Below are positions 33,964-41,940 of a stretch of DNA of 64,000 bases, piece by piece. The stretch covers positions 310,001 through 374,000 of the forward strand of contig NZ_CP023701.1 of NCBI RefSeq assembly GCF_008704535.1, in the 5' to 3' direction. Position numbers and translations under genes: made by a program. The stretch is from Streptomyces subrutilus. Lineage in GTDB: Bacteria > Actinomycetota > Actinomycetes > Streptomycetales > Streptomycetaceae. The notes under the pieces were generated by a model. It saw only the letters and a list, made by a program, of their open reading frames with translations. It searched no databases and was not told the origin of the DNA. The stretch's first letter is position 1. Each line of letters starts with the position of its first letter.

Positions 33964-34670
33964 GGGGACGTCACCTTCCACCAAGGCAGGAGCCGCTCGT
34001 CGGGGGGACCCGGCGGGCGGTGGCCGGCCGCAGCGCCCGGTGCGGCAATGGGCTTCGTGAGAACGCGGAGTTGGATGAAGTCGATGGTGTTCGCCTCGGT
34101 ATGGGCCTTGACGCGGTCCACGGCGATGTTCCGCAGATAGGTCTGCATCATCACGGCGCGTTCCGAGTCCGCTCCGTCGTTTCCTCCGTGGGTTTCCACG
34201 TAGGAGGTCCAGGCCCGACGCAGGAGGTTCTGCGCCGTGTGGCTCGGGAAGGCGTTGTGACGCACGGCGGAATGGTCCACGGCGCTCAGGTCGCTCCATG
34301 CACTCACCCGTACCGGACCGCCCGGAGTCGTCTGTGCGGTCCTCGCGAGGATACGCCGGTTGACCGAGTCGGGTTCGGGGGCGAAAAGACGCCAATTCTG
34401 TTCGAAGAGGGGGTAGACCCAGGCGTTGATCTGCGGGCCGAAACGGTTCGATACGGAGTTCGCGGGCGCCACGTGGAGGAAAAGCATCAGCACATGGGTC
34501 GCAGTAGTGAGCAGGCTCAGGACGACGGCGGTACGGAGCGCCACCGCCAGCACACGGGCACTACGCGATGATCGCCGGTGCGCGGCCGGATCCTCTCGCT
34601 GTTCCTGCCGGTCTGGATCAGGTCCGGCCTGTGAGTACTCCTTCACGGCCGCTGATTCGGTGCCGCTCAA
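33960..34670 (-). CDS. DUF5819 (SdpA-like) membrane-anchored protein
   Basis: The product is 236 aa. A hydrophilic N-terminus is followed by one membrane helix (LRTAVVLSLLTTATHVLMLF) and an exterior domain with FGPQINAWVYPLFEQNWRLF and APEP, the signature of DUF5819/SdpA-type proteins. It continues with NLLRRAWTSYVETHG and VMMQTYLRNIAVDRV. It ends in the GTGA overlap with the HTTM gene. SdpA-type proteins act with SdpB in processing a secreted peptide; the substrate here is not identified. Confidence 0.87.
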   Translation of the reverse strand: MSGTESAAVKEYSQAGPDPDRQEQREDPAAHRRSSRSARVLAVALRTAVVLSLLTTATHVLMLFLHVAPANSVSNRFGPQINAWVYPLFEQNWRLFAPEPDSVNRRILARTAQTTPGGPVRVSAWSDLSAVDHSAVRHNAFPSHTAQNLLRRAWTSYVETHGGNDGADSERAVMMQTYLRNIAVDRVKAHTEANTIDFIQLRVLTKPIAAPGAAAGHRPPGPPDERLLPWWKVTSP

Positions 34671-34731
34671 CTCACCTCACCTGACTTTCTCGTACGGGCT
34701 GCTCACGCTCGCCCTTCTGCTTGACCCGGGG

Positions 34732-34767
34732 GTGTGCGGCGGAGCCGATGGAGGCTCCGCCGCACAC
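34732..34767 (-). terminator. Terminator after ice-binding gene
   Basis: A perfect 15-bp stem (GTGTGCGGCGGAGCC) with loop GATGGA lies between the ice-binding gene's stop and the DUF5819 gene, suggesting separate transcripts. Confidence 0.8.
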
Positions 34768-34823
34768 CGTGGTCCGGTTCGCGGATTCGTGCGGTCCGCG
34801 TCCCGGCCGTCGACGGCCTCGTG

Positions 34824-36050
34824 CTAGAAGTTCACGGGTTCGGCGCCATAGCCGTGGTGCTCACCGGGCTTGTCGTCGTGGCCGGGCTTGCCCGGGCCTT
34901 CACCGTGCTCGTGACCCGGCTTACCCGGACCCTCGCCGTGCTCGTGACCCGGCTTGCCCGGGCCCTCTCCGTGGCCGGGCTTACCCGGACCGTGACCCGG
35001 CTTGCCGCCGTGGCCCCCGCCGGTGTTGCCGACGGTGCTGGCTCCGGTCGTGTTGCCCGCGATGTTCCCGGCGACGTTCCCCGACGTGTTCCCGGAGATG
35101 TTCCCCGAGGTGCCTCCGGTGACGATGCTGGCGATGGGGCCGCCGAGCAGGCCGCCGCCCGTCGTCACACCGCCGAGGACGCCACCGAGGACGCCGGAGG
35201 TGCCGCCTGCCGTACCGCCCGTGGTGCCGGCAGTCGTACCTGTCGTGGTGCCGGTCGTGGTGCCCGTGGTCGTACCGGTCGTCGTACCGCCGATGGTACC
35301 GCCGGTCGCGCACGTCCCCAGGAAGATCCGGTTGGTGTCGAGCGAGACGGCGCCGTTGCGAGCCAGGGCCCGGCCCTCGATGTTCGTGCCCGTGGTCACA
35401 CTGATCGAGGTCAGCGCCATGATCGTCCCGACGAAGGTGGAGTTGGTGCCGAGCGTGGCCGAACTGCCGATCTGCCAGTACACGTTGCACGCCGAGGCAC
35501 CGTTGGTGAGCAGCACCCGGCTGGACGAGGCCGTGGTCAACGCCTCGGGGATCTGGAACACCCAGACGGCATTGGGATCTCCTCCGGCGTCCAGGATCAG
35601 GTCGCCGGTGAGCCCCACACCGGCCACGGCCGTGTGAACCCCGGGAAGCAGGGTGGTGCCCGTGCCGATTCCCGCCGGCAGCGCGAAGTCGGTGGCCTGG
35701 CCCGCAGCGTTGTTGTAGGCCACGACCAGGTCGCTCTTGGCCTGGAGGGCAGCAGCATCGGCGGAGTGCACCGCACCCTGCACCAGGCCGGGCGGGAATC
35801 CCGTGATGGCCGTGCCCGGATGTACGCCGAGGTCATGACTGATCACGGACGGGCCGGTGTTCGTGACCTGCGAGCCCGCCAGCACGGAATAGCTCGCCGC
35901 CGTGGCCAGCGGTACCGGCGTGGCGATCGCCAGTGCCAGCGTCGGGGTACTGGCGACCACGACAGCGGCAACCGTCGCGGCGACACCCGCGGCCAGCCCG
36001 CTGGACACAGCGCGGCGCCGGGCCGCTTGAAGGATTCTCAGTTTCATCAT
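34824..36050 (-). CDS. Secreted ice-binding-domain (DUF3494) protein with repeat tail
   Basis: The product is 408 aa from ATG 36050 (AAGGAAATGACCTC upstream). A signal-type hydrophobic N-terminus (GLAAGVAATVAAVVVASTPT) precedes a DUF3494 beta-helix at about 45-250 (YSVLAGSQVTNTGPSVISHD, GVHPGTAITGFPPG, AVWVFQIPEAL, GSSATLGTNSTFVGTIMALT, EGRALARNGAVSLDTN). The C-terminal third is low complexity: a Gly-Thr run, an SGNxSGNxxGN stretch and a His-rich GKPGHEHGEGP repeat. DUF3494 domains bind ice in some microbes but are also used as extracellular adhesive beta-helices. No LPXTG sorting signal is seen. The His/Gly tail could bind metal or cell wall (inference). Confidence 0.87.
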   Translation of the reverse strand: MMKLRILQAARRRAVSSGLAAGVAATVAAVVVASTPTLALAIATPVPLATAASYSVLAGSQVTNTGPSVISHDLGVHPGTAITGFPPGLVQGAVHSADAAALQAKSDLVVAYNNAAGQATDFALPAGIGTGTTLLPGVHTAVAGVGLTGDLILDAGGDPNAVWVFQIPEALTTASSSRVLLTNGASACNVYWQIGSSATLGTNSTFVGTIMALTSISVTTGTNIEGRALARNGAVSLDTNRIFLGTCATGGTIGGTTTGTTTGTTTGTTTGTTAGTTGGTAGGTSGVLGGVLGGVTTGGGLLGGPIASIVTGGTSGNISGNTSGNVAGNIAGNTTGASTVGNTGGGHGGKPGHGPGKPGHGEGPGKPGHEHGEGPGKPGHEHGEGPGKPGHDDKPGEHHGYGAEPVNF

Positions 36051-37392
36051 GAGGTCATTTCCTTGAGGGGCCGTGGCGTGCCGGGCCCTGCCCGATCGCC
36101 CGAAAAGCCTGATGGACGAGACGGCATATCACGCAGTGAATTGCACCGGGCAACGACCGCTGCGGGCACGGAGGGGGCGCAAGGTGGCACAGGACAGCGA
36201 AAGATGCGCCGGTAATATCCGAAATCACATGGGAGATCATCGGATATGCGACCTGAACACCACGAGCGCCTACTCCACGCGAGCCACGACCTCTGACTCT
36301 CGCGCGATAATCACACCCGCTTACCCGTGGGAAGATTCCGCCATTCTGGCGATTTGAAGAAATCCCGGCGCCGGGTGTGCCTGCCAGGATTTTGCCTCTG
36401 CGAGTGGAGTGGATCGCGCTGCTGCGAGCGGGCTGAAGGGGCATGCGCGTCTCCGGAGTGCCAATGCAGCTGTGCGCGCCGCGGTCGCGATGGCAACGCG
36501 GCCGAACCGGGCGGCAATAGCGGCGTGCCACTCGTCGACGGCGGACGTGAGCGTGGTGCGCGGCCAGGGCCCAGGACGCGCAGGTCGGTCACCAGCAGTG
36601 GTCCGGCGACGCCACCTCTCCCCCGGCCAGGTGCGTGGGGCCGCGCGGGGCAGGGTCGGACATGCTGGCGGAAGAAGCGGTCGGGCCTGCCCGGCTTTTG
36701 ATCGCCCTCCGCGCCCGGCGGCGCGGCGGCCTGGAGGCGAGCGGCTTCGGTGGCGGCCTCGCGAGAGTCGTCGTGCGCGTGGCAGGTGGCCACACGGCCG
36801 CGGCTCCGGCCGTTCAGCCGTCGCGCTGCGACCGTCGGCGACCCCCGGGCGTCTTCGGCTCGCCACGGAACACTGCAGACCATGGCGGCGTTCGATGCCG
36901 TCTACCGGCCGGGGCACGATGGCGGCTACGAGGTGCGACGGCGCCGAGGCACTCCTCCCGGTCCTCCGCTACGGCCCTGCCATCACGACCAGCACGGGGC
37001 CGGCAGCCGAACTGCGGGCGGGTGGTGGCCACGACGGCCCCGTCGGGGCGGTTGACGGCGTACCGGCTGTCGGCGGCAGACCAAGAGCGGGCGATGGCGA
37101 GTGGGGCGGGTAGGGCGGCCATGTGCTCGCGGTCCAGGGGCGAGTCCGGTCTCTTCGACCAGCGCGCCCGGGACCGGGCCTGTCCGGCCGGCCCGGGAGC
37201 AGGGAGTCCGGCCCTCGCCGATGCGTCACCGGAGTTGTCGATGGACGCCTTCGATGAGATCGGCACCGCAACAGCCTGGCCGCGGACCGCCCCGCAGGGC
37301 GAGGCTGCGGCGGTCAGGACACGCCTCGGCCGACAGCCCAGCCGCTCACGATCGCTGCGTTCGGCACGAATCAATACCTGTCCCGGCGGTCT
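36051..37392. other. 1.3-kb gene-poor stretch
   Basis: No frame here combines a ribosome site with protein-like sequence. The part next to the ice-binding gene (36051-36360) is comparatively AT-rich and probably regulatory. A minus-strand stretch near 36450-36550 (SAVDEWHAAIAARFGRVAIA) looks weakly protein-like and may be a fragment. I see nothing else. Confidence 0.4.
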
Positions 37393-37652
37393 AAGAATTC
37401 AATGGACCTCGCAAGGAGAGTTTCTCTCACCGTGCGTCGGGTGGAAATATTTCACGCACACAACCCGTCGCAGCGTGCTACTGTCGATCTCGGTTGCAGT
37501 TTTGGTACCCAAAAACTTCAAGCGACTCGGACCGGCCTCACCTCTGCATCGAGCGCTTCATATTTCCGGTCATTTCCGGGCGGGGCATCATCGCGGCGAC
37601 ACGGTGTCCGCACTGTGCGGACGCTGCTGTACTGCCCCAAAGGAGATATGAC
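37393..37652 (+). promoter_or_regulatory. Long AT-richer leader of cold-shock gene
   Basis: Roughly 250 bp before the cold-shock gene are much less GC-rich than the surroundings (GGTTGCAGTTTTGGTACCC, CATATTTCCGGTCATTTCC), as in the long structured leaders of cspA-type mRNAs. A 7-bp hairpin (GTCCGCA-CTG-TGCGGAC) lies at 37606-37622, just before AAAGGAG and the ATG. Cold-dependent translation control is an inference from the family. Confidence 0.55.
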
Positions 37653-37856
37653 ATGGCTGCTGGCACCGTGAAGTGGTTCAACGCGGCAAAGGGATTCGGC
37701 TTCATCGAGCAGGACGGCGGCGGCGACGACGTCTTCGCCCACTTCTCGAACATCGCCGCCCAGGGCTTCCGCGAACTGAACGAGGGCCAGAAGGTCACCT
37801 TCGACATCGCGCAGGGCCAGAAGGGCCCGACGGCCGAGAACATCGTTCCCGCCTGA
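37653..37856 (+). CDS. Cold-shock protein (CspA family)
   Basis: The product is 67 aa, a single cold-shock OB fold: [19 protein letters not shown] with RNP1 (KGFGFI), RNP2 (DVFAHFSNI) and the C-terminal [13 protein letters not shown]. It binds single-stranded RNA and DNA and acts as an RNA chaperone. AAAGGAGATATGAC precedes ATG 37653. It is followed by a terminator and a DEAD-box helicase gene, the usual cold-adaptation pairing. Confidence 0.96.
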   Translation: MAAGTVKWFNAAKGFGFIEQDGGGDDVFAHFSNIAAQGFRELNEGQKVTFDIAQGQKGPTAENIVPA

Positions 37857-37874
37857 CACTGACGCACATTCTGT

Positions 37875-37912
37875 AGCTGGGGCCCGCATCCCTCGGGGTG
37901 CGGGCCCCAGCT
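37875..37912 (+). terminator. Terminator of cold-shock gene
   Basis: AGCTGGGGCCCGCA and TGCGGGCCCCAGCT form a perfect 14-bp stem whose interior also pairs, starting 19 bp after the stop codon. Confidence 0.85.
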
Positions 37913-38167
37913 GCACACTTCCCCGCAGTGCGTCCTCCTGCGGGACAAAACGCTGAAGAATGCACCCTCCTTGAGGCTGCATTCGAATAATTTCTCTGGA
38001 TTTATCGCGTCCGCATGACGCCATCCCGTTCCAGCGCCTGCGCCACCGCTGATTCCCTGTGAGCCAGTTGCGCTTTCGCATTGCATTCGGCCCGTTCCTG
38101 TGATTCCCGCACCGCTCTTCCACTGCCGGAATTCCTTGATGGGTGCCGCAATCAAGGAAGGTTCTGA

Positions 38168-39679
38168 ATGAACCCCACACGTACGAACAACCGCTCCTCC
38201 TCCCGCAGCCGCACCGGCGGCCCCGCTTTCGGCACTGCCGCCGGTTCGGGTCGAACCAGCCGCTTCGGCTCGTCGGCCCCGAGCCGCTCCGGAGGCCCGA
38301 GCCGTTCGAGCGGCCATGGCCGACGGCCCGCGGCCGTGCAGGGCGAGTTCGCGCTGCCGAAGACGATCACGCCGGCGCTGCCCGCGGCCCTGGCCTTCGC
38401 CGATCTCGACATGCCCGAGCAGCTGCTCGCCGCCCTCACCGCGCAGGGCGTGAGCGTCCCCTTCCCGATCCAGGGCGCCACCCTGCCCAACACGCTCGCG
38501 GGCCGCGACGTGCTCGGCCGCGGCCGCACCGGCTCCGGCAAGACGCTCGCCTTCGGCCTGGCCCTGCTGGCCCGCACCGCCGGCCAGCGCGCCGAGCCGC
38601 GCCAGCCGCTCTCGCTGATCCTCGTCCCCACCCGCGAGCTCGCCCAGCAGGTCACCGACGCCCTGACCCCCTACGCCCGCTCGGTCAAGCTCCGCCTGGC
38701 CACGGTCGTCGGCGGCATGCCCATCGGCCGCCAGGCCACCGCGCTGCGCGGCGGCGCCGAGGTCGTCGTGGCGACGCCCGGCCGGCTCAAGGACCTCATC
38801 GACCGCGGCGACTGCCGGCTGAACCAGGTCGCCATCACCGTCCTCGACGAAGCCGACCAGATGGCCGACATGGGCTTCATGCCGCAGGTCACCGCACTCC
38901 TCGACCAGGTGCGCCCCGAAGGCCAGCGGATGCTGTTCTCCGCGACCCTGGACCGCAACGTCGACCTGCTGGTCCGCCGCTACCTGACCGACCCCGTCGT
39001 CCACTCCGTCGACCCCTCGGCCGGCGCGGTGACCACGATGGAGCACCACGTGCTGCACGTCCACGGCTCCGACAAGCAGGCCACGACCACGGAGATCGCC
39101 GCCCGCGACGGCCGCGTCATCATGTTCCTGGACACCAAGCACGCCGTCGACCGGCTCACCCAGGACCTCCTCAACAGCGGCGTGCGGGCCGCGGCCCTGC
39201 ACGGCGGCAAGTCCCAGCCCCAGCGCACCCGCACCCTGGCCCAGTTCAAGACCGGCCACGTCACCGTGCTCGTCGCCACGAACGTCGCCGCCCGCGGCAT
39301 CCACGTCGACAACCTCGACCTCGTGGTGAACGTGGACCCGCCCACCGACCACAAGGACTACCTGCACCGCGGCGGACGCACCGCCCGCGCCGGCGAGTCC
39401 GGCAGCGTCGTCACCCTGGTCACCCCCAACCAGCGCCGCGACATGACCCGCCTGATGGCCGCCGCGGGCATCGTCCCGCAGACCACCCAGGTCCGCTCCG
39501 GCGAAGAGGCACTGAACCGGATCACCGGCGCCCAGAGCCCGTCCGGCATCCCCGTCACCATCGCCGCACCGGTCTCCGAGCGGCCCAAGCGCAGCGCAAC
39601 GTCCCGCGGCCGGCGCAGGCCCGTTTCGGCTGCCCGGCGCGTGAGCGCGCGACAGTCCGCCTTCGACGCGGCGGCCTGA
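38168..39679 (+). CDS. DEAD-box RNA helicase
   Basis: The product is 503 aa from ATG 38168 (AAGGAAGGTTCTGA upstream). A basic Ser/Arg/Gly-rich N-terminal tail (about 1-55) is followed by all helicase motifs: Q-motif (FPIQGATLP), I (GRGRTGSGKT), Ia (PTRELAQQ), Ib (TPGRL), II (DEAD), III (SAT), IV (VIMFLDT), V (VATNVAARGIHVDNLDLVVN) and VI (HRGGRTARAG). The C-terminal tail is Arg-rich. It unwinds RNA secondary structure with ATP, probably at low temperature given the cold-shock gene 311 bp upstream. Two small genes follow and may be co-transcribed up to a very strong terminator. Confidence 0.95.
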   Translation: MNPTRTNNRSSSRSRTGGPAFGTAAGSGRTSRFGSSAPSRSGGPSRSSGHGRRPAAVQGEFALPKTITPALPAALAFADLDMPEQLLAALTAQGVSVPFPIQGATLPNTLAGRDVLGRGRTGSGKTLAFGLALLARTAGQRAEPRQPLSLILVPTRELAQQVTDALTPYARSVKLRLATVVGGMPIGRQATALRGGAEVVVATPGRLKDLIDRGDCRLNQVAITVLDEADQMADMGFMPQVTALLDQVRPEGQRMLFSATLDRNVDLLVRRYLTDPVVHSVDPSAGAVTTMEHHVLHVHGSDKQATTTEIAARDGRVIMFLDTKHAVDRLTQDLLNSGVRAAALHGGKSQPQRTRTLAQFKTGHVTVLVATNVAARGIHVDNLDLVVNVDPPTDHKDYLHRGGRTARAGESGSVVTLVTPNQRRDMTRLMAAAGIVPQTTQVRSGEEALNRITGAQSPSGIPVTIAAPVSERPKRSATSRGRRRPVSAARRVSARQSAFDAAA

Positions 39680-39721
39680 GCGCCAGTGATCCGGAAACTG
39701 ACCCATCTCTGCAGGAGGCAC

Positions 39722-40129
39722 GTGTTGACGCTGGTCCAGATGCAGCAACGCCCGGCGAACGCCCCGGTGGCACCCCGGACGGTGGACGACGTGATGGAAG
39801 CGGCCGGCCCGCAAGTCTGCGACGACATGACGGTCGAGGTGGCCTTGGCCGTGATGGCCAGTGCCCGCGCGGACCATCTGCTCGTCTGCGACGAAGACGG
39901 CCTGTGCACCGGGCTGGTCACCCAGTCCCAGCTCGCCGCCATCCGCGACAGCGCCGCGTACACGGACCGGGTCCGGCTGCGCGCCGTACTAGGCGATCGC
40001 GGGCCGTTCGCCTCGCCGGCCACCACGATGGCCGAGGCGGACCACGCGATGCGCTACCGCAGGCTCGATGCCCTGCCCGTGGTCGACGAGCAGGGAAGCG
40101 CGCTGGGCGTTCTCGCCCTTGCACGCTGA
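39722..40129 (+). CDS. Small CBS-pair protein
   Basis: The product is about 135 aa from GTG 39722, 3 nt after GGAGG; TTG 39725 is also possible. Two CBS repeats are seen (VEVALAVMASARADHLLVCD, EDGLCTGLVTQSQL; then AEADHAMRYRRLDALPVVDE). There is no other domain. It lies 42 bp after the helicase gene, so it is probably in the same operon. It may sense adenylate state. Confidence 0.87.
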   Translation: MLTLVQMQQRPANAPVAPRTVDDVMEAAGPQVCDDMTVEVALAVMASARADHLLVCDEDGLCTGLVTQSQLAAIRDSAAYTDRVRLRAVLGDRGPFASPATTMAEADHAMRYRRLDALPVVDEQGSALGVLALAR

Positions 40130-40180
40130 CTGGCTCGCAGCGGCACGACCGTCCCCTCCTTCTTCTCCCTGTGAGGCATC

Positions 40181-40495
40181 ATGCGCTGCGTCATCGCCCG
40201 CTTCCCGTTCGACCTGACCAAGAGCGGTGTCCTGGAGTCCATGAAGGGCGTCAAGCCCGAGCAGGTCTTCGGTGAGTCCGTGATCATCGGCCGACGCCAC
40301 TATCCCGTCAAACAGGTCGGGCAGGTCGTCACCCGCCAGGACCGCCGTGACTTCAGCGCCGGCGAGGTCGTCCGCGCCATGACCCGGCTCGGCTTCACCT
40401 GCCGCAGCCTGCCCCGGGTCGCCACCGTGCCCGCGCGCGTCCTCAGCCCGCTCCAGCGGGCATCCGCGATGCTCGGCGTCCCGGCGACCGTCTGA
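40181..40495 (+). CDS. SCO5918-type protein
   Basis: The product is 104 aa and basic: MRCVIARFPFDLTKSGVLES, ESVIIGRRHYPVKQVGQVVT, DRRDFSAGEVVRAMTRLGFT, CRSLP. I recognise this as the Streptomyces SCO5918 family, found downstream of the same helicase in S. coelicolor. The function is unknown; size and charge suggest an RNA- or ribosome-associated role (inference). A 28-bp terminator stem follows 22 bp after the stop. Confidence 0.85.
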   Translation: MRCVIARFPFDLTKSGVLESMKGVKPEQVFGESVIIGRRHYPVKQVGQVVTRQDRRDFSAGEVVRAMTRLGFTCRSLPRVATVPARVLSPLQRASAMLGVPATV

Positions 40496-40517
40496 CGGAG
40501 AGCCGGCGCGCGCCGCC

Positions 40518-40581
40518 ATCCGAGCAGGGGGCAGCGGCCCGACAGATGTGTGCCTGTCGGGCCGCTGCCCCCTGCTCGGAT
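40518..40581 (+). terminator. Very strong terminator, 28-bp perfect stem
   Basis: The stem starts ATCCGAGCAGGGGGCAGCGG and continues to GACAG; the loop is ATGTGTGC (40546-40553), and the other arm is perfectly complementary. It ends the helicase operon. Confidence 0.9.
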
Positions 40582-40914
40582 GGTTCCTCAGGCAAATGTC
40601 GGGTCGGTGAGCGGAGCAGCTGAAGTCGCCCACGGCCCAGGCGCTGACCTCCGCGATCGAGACCTGAGCGGGTGACGGTCGGCTGGCGGTGGACGTCTCG
40701 CCGTGGTTGCGGCCGGATGCCGATGCCATTTCGGACCCGCTCCCTCTGCCATGGCCTCGGCAGGGGCCTGGGCAAGCACCAGTCGGTCGGCGGCCGACGT
40801 CGCCGCCGGTCACTTCGGACGGTCCCTCCGGTCGTCACCCGCGTGGGAAGCCCGTGCTGTCGGTTGCCCCGCGATGATGGTCCCAGCGATCACCGGAGCT
40901 CTGGAAGGGAAACC
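40582..40914. other. No gene seen
   Basis: A 333-bp gap before the next small gene holds no credible frame; the promoter of the downstream gene should be here. Confidence 0.35.
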
Positions 40915-41268
40915 ATGGCACACGTCTGGATCATGCGGAACACCGAGGGACAGTACGGCCAGGAGGAGACGTCCGGGCTCGTGCGGGCCGACGCCGTCAC
41001 CTACATCCGCACCACCGTGGGACGCAAGGTCGTGGTCGCCGATGTCGCCTCGCAGGAAGTCGTGACGCTGGCGGACGAACAGGACGGCGTCCAGCACGGA
41101 CGGCCACCACTGCCCCGGAACTTCCACACCCAGCTCTTGGCCCGCCTCAACGACCTCCGCCAGAGCGTCCTGGGCGACGACGACGAAGACCGGTTCGTCA
41201 CCGCGGAGATCCGGGAGGGAAACTGGGTCTGGGCCACCTACACGTTCTCCGAACTGCCACAGAACTGA
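40915..41268 (+). CDS. Conserved hypothetical protein, 117 aa
   Basis: The product is 117 aa from ATG 40915 (GGAAGGGAAACC upstream). It reads AHVWIMRNTEGQYGQEETSG, LVRADAVTYIRTTVGRKVVV and EIREGNWVWATYTFSELPQN. It is soluble, without signal peptide or helix runs. The beta-rich pattern and central IRTTVGRKVVVADV suggest a small intracellular beta fold. I do not recognise a named family, but the frame has strong codon bias and a good start. Confidence 0.75.
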   Translation: MAHVWIMRNTEGQYGQEETSGLVRADAVTYIRTTVGRKVVVADVASQEVVTLADEQDGVQHGRPPLPRNFHTQLLARLNDLRQSVLGDDDEDRFVTAEIREGNWVWATYTFSELPQN

Positions 41269-41273
41269 CACCG

Positions 41274-41307
41274 CCCGAACACTCCGAGACCCCGAACACT
41301 CCGAGAC
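41274..41307. repeat. 17-bp perfect tandem duplication
   Basis: CCCGAACACTCCGAGAC occurs twice in tandem just after the hypothetical gene's stop codon, a recent slippage event in non-coding DNA. Confidence 0.95.
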
Positions 41308-41561
41308 CCGCGCTCGCCGGCGCTTGCGCTCGTCGGCCGCCCGCGCGCGACCACGACGGCGATCTGAACGACGCCGTCGCCCGTCCGAACCGGCGCGGCG
41401 AGAGGCCCGCGGGTCCGTCCGCCCCGGCCGCTGCCGCCGTGCGCGAACCCGTGTCGGCCCTGTGGGTGCCGCGGGCGTCGACGCAGCCGCCCTGAGGCTG
41501 TCGGCGACGCTCCAGTCCCGCCGTGATCAGCATGGCGACGACCGGATCGCAGACCGTCAGG

Positions 41562-41705
41562 TCATGACCAGTTCTGGCGGGCCATGCGGTCGGCGTATGC
41601 GTAGCTGTTGCGGGGGAACTGGTCGCACGGGGCCGCGGACGGGGAGGCCGTGATGGTGAAGACCGCGGCAGCGGACAGCGCGAGGAGGACCAGAAGGCGA
41701 CGCAT
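41562..41705 (-). CDS. Small secreted peptide, 47 aa precursor
   Basis: ATG 41705 follows GGGAGCACC. The product starts MRRLLVLLALSAAAVFTITA, a clear signal peptide, with a cleavage site near SPSAA. The remaining ~22 residues (PCDQFPRNSYAYADRMARQN plus two) contain one Cys and several Tyr, Arg and Asn. Function is unknown; it could be a degenerate or genuine small exported peptide. Confidence 0.55.
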   Translation of the reverse strand: MRRLLVLLALSAAAVFTITASPSAAPCDQFPRNSYAYADRMARQNWS

Positions 41706-41940
41706 GGTGCTCCCTGCCACCGCTGCGCCTTTCGGGTGAACAGGGCTCGGCCATCGGGCATGTTGCGGAAGGCGGCCATGACGCGGCCGGTCCAGGAGCC
41801 GGAACATGGGCTGCCGGGCCGCCGGTGGGGCGGATGGTGCGGTTCTCTCTCCGGCTGAGCAGTCATGGGTGCCCGTGACCGCGGGTGGGGGCTGGCGGGG
41901 GTGCTTGCCTCTGACGAGGGGTATCCGGGAGAGTCCCGGC

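Noticed and set aside
34890..35290. Regularly spaced direct repeats considered as a possible CRISPR array
   Set aside because: The repeats encode the low-complexity tail of the ice-binding protein, are in codon register and have no unique spacers.
34734..36215. A 493-codon plus-strand frame over the ice-binding gene
   Set aside because: Repeat-driven shadow frame; the minus-strand gene has signal peptide, domain and ribosome site.
37538..39877. A 779-codon minus-strand open frame
   Set aside because: Antisense to the DEAD-box helicase, Gly/Val/Asp-rich composition typical of shadow frames.
38143..40275. A 710-codon plus-strand frame overlapping the helicase
   Set aside because: Arg/Pro-rich shadow of the helicase in another frame; the helicase frame has all motifs.
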